The notes below the pieces were generated by a model that saw only the letters and a program-made list of their open reading frames with translations, ran no database searches and was not told the DNA's origin. The position numbers were made by a program, and so were the translations under genes. Positions 25,001 to 37,000 of a stretch of 64,000 bases of DNA are shown in pieces; the first letter of the stretch is position 1; every line of letters starts with the position of its first letter. Location of the stretch: the NCBI RefSeq assembly GCF_964204645.1, contig NC_134030.1, forward strand, positions 21,450,210-21,514,209, written 5' to 3'. The DNA comes from Tubulanus polymorphus. Its lineage: Eukaryota > Nemertea > Palaeonemertea > Tubulaniformes > Tubulanidae.

Positions 25001-28000
25001 GTCGCCAACAGGCGGAGCCACTATCGGTGCGACCTGCGTATTCTCGATATTCGCGGTTCCTTTTTCGACGGGTGATTTTTCGATATTTTCCGTTGTTATC
25101 GTCCGGTGTTTCTGGTGTTGGCACGGCGACACGGCATCCCGATCAGCCGATTGTTGTTGTGGTTTTGAGATGCATTTCGTCGTTGATGATTTTTTGATTT
25201 TCTTGTAACGATCGACCTCCTGAAAATCGACGCAGAAAAAAAATTACTGGGTGTTAATTTACTAATACATCTTACATCAATACACCGCATCATGGAGTAC
25301 AGGATATAGGGTTTTTTCTAATAGGTCGTACATCAATACACCACACTGCGGAGGAAAGGAAATAGGGTTTTTACTAATAGATCATACATCAATACACTGC
25401 ACCGCAGAGTACTGGCAATAGGGTTTTTACTAATACATCATACATTGATACACCGCATCGCAGAGTACTGGCAATAGGGTTTTTACTAATAGATCGTACC
25501 TCAATACACCGCACCGCGGAGTACAGGAAATAGAGTTTTTCCATAATAGAAGCTTTATCAAGGTGGCCACTTTCCGCCCATTCACAAATCCCCCGAGTTT
25601 TCCCTGATTTTTCCACGTGATTACACGAAATTCCCGCCGAGTGAATGAGAGAAATTTCTAGGTTTAAAATGTTACAATTCATTCATTTTCCAGTGAATCA
25701 CGTATCGATAAAGAAACACGTTGTGAAAAGCATTATCCGACAAATGACGTTTCTTTATTAATACGCGACGTTACGAATTCCTTGAGTTTTCTCTGATTTC
25801 TTCTAGATTTTTCTGATTCCCTTTTTTCCTGATTTTCCAGGTTCAGTGGCAAAGAAAATTAATGAAGGCTCCCTGCGGATAATAAACCGCGCCGAAACCG
25901 TTAAAATTGAGCTCACCTTCAAAAATTCCTCGTACTTGTGCAAATGTTGAGCCGTCTTGAAACTGAGCACGGAATCCAAGACGATTTTCAAACCGATTTC
26001 GAATTCTCGTTTGACGGCGATCTCCCACGCGGCGGGACGCACTTGAAGGCACTTGCGACACGTGAATATGACGTCCTCGGGCAGCGTCGACAGTATCTCG
26101 TACATCTCGTCGGTGACGTTCTCGCACTTCGAGTGCACCCAACTGTCGCAGATCGAACACTGGATCATCTTCGACTCCCAGTCGTCGTCCGAGTACGTCT
26201 TGTGGCAAACCGGACAGAAATTACCTGCACGAAGCGACATGACAATTTACAATACGGCGTACCAGCAAAATCTATCACCGATGGGATACTTGGGGGATAC
26301 TGTGGCAATAGTGGATTCCACGTATGGCAGGTGAGGATCCAGCAGGTGTCGCTAGTAAATAGTGGGTCATCTGCATTCAATTTCTTCCACATTTCAATCA
26401 AAATTGAATGAACTTTTCTTTTCTTTTCTTTTTTAAAAGAATCAATTATTTAAGAAAACTTTACCAATATCTGATTAGAAGAATGAAAGAATGGTATCAT
26501 TGATTTATGCTGTGATAATATATGGATTCGGGAGTCTAAAAATTCAGTTCAAAATCCATTGAAAATGAAACTAATTTTGATAACGGACGACCTACTGCTC
26601 GTCACGCCATCTGGTGGGATAACTGGTGTTTTGCAATGTTGATGCACTGAAAGGGTTAAATCTTTCGATATTTTTATCATGGATTCGACATTCAAGACGC
26701 AATTAACAGTAAAAATATTGACGCACCTTTTTCCATGAGATGACCGCATTCGAAACACAACGAAAAATCGTACATCCATTTAGCGCCGATGTTTGAACCG
26801 GCGGTCGTCGCTCCACAACTCTTACACTTTACACACTTAGTACAAACCTGGAAACATCAATCAGAAACACATCAATTACATTCTAATTTCAGACATTTAA
26901 AATTCTCATAGATTTTTAGTTTAAAATAATTCCCTTCGATAGCAAGTGGAAATTCCGATAAATTCTAGGTGACAATTACCAATGACTTAACGCAAAAATT
27001 CCCTTTTGAGTTTAGGTGGAAATTTCCCATTGATTTTAGATGGAAATAACCATTGATTTCAGGCAAAAATTCTCATCGATTTTAGGTTACAATGCCCATC
27101 TACTTATATGAAAATTTCCATTGAATTCAGGCAATAAGTGCCATTCATTTCAAGTGAAAATAAAAATTGATTTGAAATTAAGTAAAATTTCCTACTGATT
27201 CAAAGTGAAAATTTCCCATTGATTTTAGACGAAAATACAGATTGATTTTAGATGAAAATTGATTTCCACAGCGCGCGAACGAAACTCACCCATATTTTCT
27301 TCTTGCGCGACGGTTTGGTCGGGTAGTTCGGACCGAGGCATTGAGGGTGATACGTGTTCCGACATTTATCACATTTTAACAGCTGCAAAAATATCACAAT
27401 CGATCAATACATGTTTACATGTTGGATACATGTCGTTACATGTAACATGGCCGATACGACGCGTACCTGTACATGCTCCTGTTTACCGCAGACGTTGCAC
27501 GTTTCGCAGCGGCGGCAGCACCAGTTCTCGACGTCTCCTTTCATCGGGCGCTCGCTTTCATCCAAACAAAACCGATGAAACGGCTCGCAACATAAACTAC
27601 AGTAAACGAACTACAATCGAAATACGTAGACAAATTAATTACAGTAAACAAAATACAATAGAAAAACACTGACAAATTAATTACAGTAAACAAAATACAA
27701 TAGAAATATGCAGACAAATTAATTACAGTCAACGAACTAGGGTTTATACAATGACAAATGGGGGATTTAAGTAGGCCCATCTTTTGTTGAAGGGTCTAGA
27801 TCAAATCAAGACAATTTGATGATGTCATAGGGGGATTTACGGAGGCAGACATCTTTTCTAGAAGTGTCCATATATCAAATCACAAGTAGACAATTTGATA
27901 ATGTCATAGGGGGATTTATGGAGGCAGAAATCTTTTCTAGAAGTGTCCATAGATCAAATCACTAGTAGACAATTTGATGATGTCATAGGGGGATTTATGG

Positions 28001-31000
28001 AGGCAGACATCTTTTCTAGAAATGTCATAGATCAAGTCACAAGTAGACAATTCGATGATGTCATAGGGGGAATTATGGAGGCAGACATTTTTTCTGGAAG
28101 TGTCTATAGATCAAATCACTACTAAACAATTTGATGATGTCATAGGTTGATTTATGGTGGAGGCAGAAATTTATTTTGGAAGTGATGAATTCGATGATGT
28201 CATAGTGATTCGAGGGGGCAGCCATGTTTTGTAGAAGAATTAATAAATGACTACGTACCTCGTGGTGTCCGCTGCTTCCACACAGGAAACAAGCCGTTCT
28301 AATCGGCAGCGACATCGAACTGATTAAAGCAACTCCGTGTTTCCACGCGGCGTCCGGGTCGTATGCTTCCTGTACCCGGAAAAACAATCATATAATACAA
28401 TCAGTCAAAATAACATACACACAAAAATATACTATCAGTCAAAATCACATACAGACAAAATTATACTATCAGTCAAAATCACATACAGACAAAAATATAC
28501 TATCAGTGAAAATCACATACAGACAAAAATATACTATCAGTCAAAATCACATACAGACAAAAATATACTATCAGTGAAAATCACATACACACAAAAATAT
28601 ACAATCAGTCAAAATCACATACAGACAAAAATATACTATCGGTCAAAATCATCACAATAACATACGCACAAAAATATACTATCAGTCAAAATCACATACG
28701 GACAAAAATATACTATCAGTGAAAATCACATACAGACAAAAATATACTATCAGTCAAAATCACATACAGACAAAAATATACTATCAGTGAAAATCACATA
28801 CACACAAAAATATACAATCAGTCAAAATCACATACAGACAAAAATATACTATCAGTCAAAATCATCACAATAACATACGCACAAAAATATACTATCAGTC
28901 AAAATCATCACAATAACATACGCACAAAAATATACTATCAGTCAAAATCATCAAAATAACATATGCACAAAAATATACTATCAGTCAAAATCATCGCAAT
29001 AACATACGCACAAACATATACTATTAGTCAAAATAACATACGCACAAAAATGTACAATCAGTCAAAATAACACAAAACTAAACAGTCGTAATTACAGGCA
29101 ATGATAGCCTGACATAGGGATCAATTGAAAATACATCAAAGATTAACTGATTCAAACTAAATGAAAAACTTTGCAGATCCCGAGTCTAATTAAACTCCTA
29201 CTCTTTCAAAACATTGAAATAAACTAGTTTTAGCTGTGATCATCAAAATGAACTGCGACATTGCAAGAGGTATAGATACTTACGAATAGATCCATTTTAA
29301 TTCTGTGCGCGTACATAGGTGGCGACACCGGCCACTGTAATAACCGCGGGCCGGTTGTTGTCTGCAATGCAGTCTGCACGACTGACGATCCGCCCCCGGA
29401 AAACTACAAACCGAAAAGAAAAAGAAAAAACGAAAGATTCAAATCACGTAAAATTTCCATTAATCGAAACGGAAATTTTTACGCTAAATTCCAGATCTCG
29501 CGGACGACTTATGAAATTTCTGGAAATCCACAAAATTTGTTTCATTAAAATCGCGAAATACCGCGTAGAAATGTGCAAAGTATCTACCCAGTAATATGAT
29601 AGGAGGAAACCAAAAATTCAGAAAATTTGAATTTTGTTCCTGCTGAAATGGCAACTTTTTTCCGTTAAAAAAAATTCTTAATTGAGAATTAGTTCGGCGA
29701 AATTAAAACGTACCTTAGTCGGAATCCTAGAAGAGAGTTTCGTAAGATTGGACGCCTTCGTCAAACTCGTCATTCTGACGGTCGAGCCCGAATCGGCGAC
29801 GCCGCCTCTCGCGTTAGCCACGCCCCTGACGACTGGTTGACCGGACGACACGCCCCTCGTCGACGGAACAGACGTAAACGGACTCGAATTCGGCGTCGGT
29901 TTACCGAACCTCGGCTTCGGATCGACGACGATTTTTCGCGGCGGTTCCTGCTGCGTCGTAGTCTCCGCGCGACCTTGATGACCGTAACTATCCCCACCGG
30001 GGGGCGCCGACGTATCGTTGTAGTATTGTTTAGTCGGAGATCGCGGTATCGACGACCGTCTCGTGGCGTCGTCGTCCGTCGTCGGCCCGGGCGTCGCGCG
30101 AGTTTTCTTATATTGCGGGTCGGAGCACTTTCGATACCTACAAAAATAACGTCGCGAAATTTCGAAACTCAATAAATTTCTAAACTTTTTATCCGAGAAC
30201 TCAAGATTTCTTTGAAAAACCCAAAACATACCGGTAATTTAACAATAATTCATAATTTAGTAAAAAGAAAATTTTGAAATTCAAAGAAACTCAGGATTTA
30301 GAAATCTTGAAGATAAAAAATAACCCCAAAAGGACGGCAGTGTTTTTCTATACACAGATACCCTACAGATTGGTCATTCCTGGATATAAGGAGATTTTAA
30401 GGTGAAAATTACAAATTTTGAGGAAGCGTCTGCAACACTTTCATATCCTAATTACTGCTGACTCCTCCTAATGAATACTACTTACATGCAACTCTGTTTC
30501 ATGCGGTTGTTGCCTCCAAATTTTGATTTATCCCTGAAAAAGGAAACAATTTTTAAGAAACGATCAGAAGATTTTCATAAAGACTTATTTCACCCTTGCA
30601 GTGGGTTTACACTACAGAGCGGTGTATAAATCGTGATTGGACTTCGTTAGTACACTGCATTGTGGTGTATTGATGTAATTAGTAATATTCTTTTTGAAAG
30701 ATGTCAGTGAAAAATCAGTAACTAATAATACACTGCACTGTGGTGTAATGCACAATACACATTATACACCGCACTGGGGTGGAATCTTATTTCGATATTT
30801 TCAAATTATCTCCAGCACAATTGAGTGTCAGCACTGAAGCGGTTAACATTAAACCATCAAATGCCGATCCCATGAAAATAATTCGACTTACTTGCAGAAT
30901 ACACATTTGCCGCAGTCCTGCGCCAAGCAACCGGCGCATTGTTTACATCGCATCCGCCTGAGACCGGCTTTGGGTCGCTCGCGCTGCCACGGCAACGGAG

Positions 31001-34000
31001 ACACGTTACCGCTACCGGCGCTACCTGTAACAACAATCAATTCCGTTAAAACTAAATTTTGAAATCGAAAACCAGTTTCCACGGCAGACAAGTCTATGCT
31101 TTTAGAAAGGGATAGCTCAGAGTGCAATATTGATATCATTGGAGCCAACCGTTGGAGCGAATGGCTCCAACTGTGATTTCTCAAGGGATTGTGAAGATTC
31201 CTTGGAGGCGACCATCAGAGAATAGGACGACTCCGAATGACGTGTGTAACTAAGACATCGGAGCCAACCGATAGTGAGAGTAGGTTTTAATGGAGCCACC
31301 CATTGAGGGAACAAGAGCACGTAAGATATCTTGGCATGGAGCCACCCTTCTACAAAGAGAGCACGTAACACTTCTCGACATACCTGTAGATTATTTCTAA
31401 CCCCTACCCCTCCAGTGAATCCACCCAGTTAAGTTTCGATGGAGCCACCCATCATTGGATGGAGCCACCCTGGTACAAAGAGAGCGCGCAAGACTACTCG
31501 ACGAACCTGTAGGAGAGTATTTCTGTCCGGAGTTGATCAACGAACGAATACTCGATTTCCTCATCGCCGGCTGTCGTCTGCCACACGACGACGACGATCC
31601 TCGTCTCTCATCCTCTTCATCGTCGCCGTCATCCTCGTCGTCTCTGATCGGCTCCTCGTCGTCACGGTACTCGACGCGAGCGTTCGCGCGACGGATGATC
31701 TCGACCATACTCAACTCGTCCGAGTCGCTCGAATCTAAAAACACGTAAATGAATAACATTTACGAACTAAGGACAACTCCAAAATCCACCGGAGCCACCC
31801 ACTAGGTATAGGGTTGGCTCCACTCGTAGAATGAGGATATTTATGGAGCCATGCACTTTGGATAGGAATGACTCCAAATGGGGTACAAGGATAATTTTGG
31901 AGCCACCCACTTGTCTAAGGGAAGACTTTAAGACTGTGATGACATTTTTGGAGCTTCCCACTAGTAAAAGGAATAGCTTCGAATATTTCCCCAGGCTAAC
32001 CATTAAGCCACCCAATAAGTAGAGAATATGATGATATGCAGTGATTAAGATATTCTCGGAGCCACCCACTTGTGAAAGGGATGGCTCCGAATCTACGGGG
32101 GTTTGGATATCCTTTGACCAACCACAGCACTAGAAATACTGAGTTTTCTAAGCGCCCAAGTAATTCCATATCTGTACAGTAAGTTCGTTCATAAGACTGA
32201 AAATTGTGGTGGGTGGGGCTATATATTCAAATGAGAATTGATTGACGCGTACCGTCGTCGACGCCCTCGTAGCGATGAAGAATCTGTTCTTTCTCTATTT
32301 CGGGTAAAGCGCTCAAACACAGACCTCGTTCAGGAAACCGCGCACTCGGCAAATCTGAAATATACGCACACACATTACATCCTGAATCCTGAATCAATGA
32401 ATCATGGCTGCCTCCTTCAATCCCCCTATGACATCATCAAATTGCCTACTAGTGATTTAATAAATAGACAGATCAAGAAAATACGTCTGCCTCCATAAAT
32501 CCCCCTATGACATCATCAATTTGTCCACAAGAGATTTGATCTATAGACACTTCTAGAAAAGATGTCTGCCTCCACAAATCCACCTATGACATCATCAATT
32601 TGTCCACAAAATTTAATCTATAGACACTACTAGAAAAAGTCTGTCTACATAAATCCCCTTATGACATCATCAATTTGTCCACAAGATTTAATCTATAGAC
32701 ACATCCAGAAATGATGTCTGCCTCCATAAATCCCCCTATGACATCATCAAATCGAAAACACTTACTAGTCCCGAGTACTATGGCCGGTTTACGACAGACG
32801 TGTTTGATCCTCGGGGCCCAACGTTCGTTCGGGCCGACGTCATCGGGCGGCTCTTCCACGCTGCCCACGGCCGGTTCAATCCCGCTAACCACGACCGACT
32901 CGGTCGCCGTCTGCCCTCCCCTGCCACAGCTAGTCTCCGTCGCGTCCGCCGCTCGTACGCCCTCCGGCGGCGGTTTCGGCGTCGATTTTTGCGAATTGCG
33001 ATGATTCTTGGCGAGTTTCAAGACCTTGGCGGCGGCGACCTTGCTGGAGAGCACGTGAACGGCGCGTTTAGCTTTAGACATGATCTCCGACTGGCGACGA
33101 ACGCGACGTTGTTCCTCCGGAGTATTCGTACCGTCCTCCAACGGTTCCGACGACGGACTCGTTTTCGGACCGACGACAACGACCGGTTTCGACGACGGAC
33201 TCATTTTCGGATCAACTGACGGTTTAGACGACGGACTCATTTTCGGACCAACCACCGGTCTAGACAAAGGACTCATTTTCGGACCGACGACAACTACCGG
33301 TCTGGACGACGGACTCGTTTTCGGACTGGTCGGTTTGGCGGCGGTAGGCAAGTCGATTTTCGGCGGCGTTTCGTCCTTGAAAATCGCCAGTTTCTCGAGC
33401 GAGAAAACGAGCATCGATTTTTTCAGGTGACACGAGATACAGTCGTTTACACGACCGACCACGCACTGACCTGTGTGAAATTAAAAACAAGACAGGAGAT
33501 TTTATCTTCAAGACTTATATGAAATTTATTGGTATCCGAGGGACTCGAACTTGAATGATGCTCGCAGGGGCGGATCAAGTGTCTGACAAATTCAATTATT
33601 TCATATGTATCCTCATATAATCTAATTCAGGGGGGACTTCTATTTTTGAATTTTTTCCCCTATCGACAACATCACATGTCTCTCGAAACCAGTCTTCTAC
33701 GCACAGGCTTTACATACATGGTTCCCACAGTTATATGAATTCAAAATTCCCAAGTTTTTCATGGGTGATTTTTCAATTTTCCCAAATGGCAAGAACACAT
33801 ATCGTCATGCTACAGTCAACATTTTAGCGGTAACTGGTTGATAAAGGCGATTTTCAAGGGAAACTGCTGAAGAAAGTCGCCCTCGGCAAATGCAATATGT
33901 GAAATGTAATGAATTTCCCAAATATTTCCCTGATATGAGGAGAATTTTTCAAATTCCCCAATATTTCCAAACCGGGAAATACTATTTCAAAATTCCCAAG

Positions 34001-37000
34001 TTTTTCCCAAATTCCCTGTTCTGTGGGAACCATGTATATAGAGAGCCAACCGTTCATTTTTCATTGGTTTGGAAAGGTTTGATTTTATGCCTGTTTTCCC
34101 ATACTTGATCTGCCAAGAATCCAATCAACTTTTTGATTTTACGTGCGATAGTACAGTAACGACTTCGGTAACCGTCGAATTTTTACTCACTGAGTGAATA
34201 AACGAAAGATAGGCCTGGACCCAGTTTCACAAAAAAGTTAAACTGAAATTTTTGTTGTAATCGCTATTAGTTACTTCACATTTTCAATGAGGACAACAAT
34301 TCAAACTTAACCGTTTTAGGCTTAAACTTTTTCGTGAAACTGGGCCCAGGACCCAGTTCCACAGTTGTGAGTTAAGATTTGACTCTTTAAGTTCACTCAT
34401 TGAAAATGAACCTAGTTTAACTTATCAGGGGCTGGTTCCATAGTCAAGACTTAAGACCAAAAGTCGTTTTAAATCTTGAGACTGGTCTTGAGTTGTAAGA
34501 TCGGCTATAGAACTAAGTTGGACTTAAAATAGTCTTAAGCCTAAGCCCTCACTATGGAACTGGCCCCAGAGTTAACTCAAACTGTGAGTGTGAACTGGGT
34601 CCAGGGTTCTATGTGACTATGATGGAGTCACTAGTGAATGACCGACGATGACTCACCTGTTTGCGGGCAGACGGGCGTCGTGGCTTTATCGTTGATGATT
34701 TTCAGCATCCAGTAGCGATAACGACGGGCGCACGCCCGGCAACTCGTCACGCCCAGATAGTTAAACCCGTAGCTACTACCATTACATACGGCGCACGGGT
34801 GGTGGATGATACTGCGCTTCACTGAAACATCATAATCATTATTATTATTCATTAATTAAACAAATTATTAGAATTAACCCTTTCAGTGCGGACTAATTAC
34901 TACCCTATAGTGCTGGAGATAATTTGAAAATTTTGAAAAATTCCGCCCTAGTGTGTTGAATAACGGGAATACGACTATAGTGCGTCTACACCGCGGTGCA
35001 GTGTATCGTTAGTTACTAATATTTCACTATGTTTGACAAGTGCTGCCATCTTTCAATGGAGATAAAAACAATTACTAATTTAAATTAGATCATGATAATT
35101 ACTAATTACTGATTACTAATTACTGATATCATCAATACACGGCAGTGCAGTGTACTAGCAAAATCTATCACCAATTTGTGCACCGCACTGCCATGTAGAT
35201 GCACTGAAAGGGTTAATAAGCTTCTGTTTTGAAGTTTTTTTTAAAGGAATCGTTATTAGAGTTGTAGGCAAACCGTTGACTTAAGCCGAAAAAAATAAAG
35301 CAATATCGTTCTCACCTTTTCTGATTTTCTGCGGCGATCCGCGACGCTGCTCCGCGACGGACGGTGGCGCCACCTCGGCCAGCGGACCGGTCTTCATCAC
35401 TTTCAACTTGACGTACGGCGTCATCGACAACGGAACGCGCAGCGGTAACTTCGCCGTCGTCCCGGCCGCGCCGGCGACGACGATAGGTGGCGCCGCTGTA
35501 GTCGGCGTAGCCTCCTTCTTTTTCATTTCGGCTTTCAGAGATTTGGCGAGCGCGATCTTCGAGCGATCGTGGGCTTTACGATTCAAGTGGAACTTCGCCT
35601 TCTGCAGAATGCTGTTGCCACGTTTGCGCATGACGTCCGCCTGCATTTGAATGTCGTGCGCCGCGCTGCTGGCAGACGACGCACTCGAGGTCAAGGTCGT
35701 CGTCGTCGAACCGGACGGAAAATTCCCGGAGAGTCCGCTGTAGTCGCCTTCCGAGATCTTCTGCAACAATTTCTGACTCAAACGTCGGTCGCGTTTACCG
35801 GTACGGATCAACGGCTCGTCGAGCAGGCCGCCGACGGGCGGCGACACGACGAACGCCGGCGAACCGAAACTAAAACCGGGACTCAATCCGCGCGGCGGAC
35901 TCAAAACCGGCGTCGTCGATGGCGGTTGTTCGACGTCGAGTCGCGGTTTCTTCAAGGGCGGAGCGGCTTGTCGCACGAAACTATCGTCCGAATCTTCGAG
36001 GAAACGTTTAGAGGGAGTGATCTTACGCAACGATCGCGAGCTCTTCGTCGGCAAGTGAAACACGCGTTTCTCGCGGTGACGCCGAACGCGAGTCCGCTGT
36101 TCCGCATTTTTATTATTCTTCTCCGCCGTCGTCGTCGCCGAAACCGAGTCCGTTTTACGATCCTTACGCGAGCGATTTTTCGCTTTCGCGATCAAACGCT
36201 TCGACGCGGCGACGACTTTCGACGCCGGTTTTTTCGTCTTAACCGGACTTTTAACCGGCGTCGGCGCCGTGACGCAGTCCGTATCCTTCTTATCGTAAAT
36301 ACTCGGCCGTCCGCGACCGCGTACGATCTTACCTTTTTTCCCGTCGGGCAACAATCGGATTTTGATGCTGCGAAGTTTCGGGATTTCCCCGCCATCGTCC
36401 GACAGCTCGCCGCCGTCGTCGGTCGCCGCCTTTTTATCGGCACTTTTTAAACGATCGATAAAATCGTGCGTCCGTTTGGCCGGTCGCGCCAGACCCTCGC
36501 GTATCATCGCCTCGTATGACTTACGCGGTAAAGTCCGGATACGTTTTTTATGCGCGACCGTCGTATTGTCCTTCGCGACACCCGCGACCCGCAGCTGGGT
36601 CGCGGCCGCGCCTGGTTTCTTCTGTTGTCGCTGCGCGCCGCCCGTCGAGTCCCATATTTTCGACCAGATCGTCTCTGCCTTTTTGATTTCATGCGCGGCA
36701 AATCCATCGAAGTCGTCTTCTTCCTGGAAATGGAATGAAAATAGTTTATTGAGTTCCACAGTTGTGTGGGTTTAATTTGACTCTTAACACAGTTCCACAG
36801 TTGTGTGGGTTTAATTTGACTTAATACAGTTCCACAGTTGTGTGGGTTTAATTTAACTTTGAATCCAGTTCCACAGTTGTGTGGATTCAATTTGACTCTT
36901 AACACAGTTCCACAGTTGTGTGGGTTTAATTTGACTCTTAACACAGTTCCACAGTTGTGTGGGTTTAATTTGACTCTTAACACAGTTCCACAGTTGTGTG

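Noticed and set aside
31455-31748. 97-residue plus-strand open frame rich in Ser
   Set aside because: Antisense to acidic exon 6, whose frame and splice sites fit the methyltransferase.
35569-36450. 293-residue Arg-rich plus-strand open frame
   Set aside because: Antisense shadow of GC-rich exon 2.
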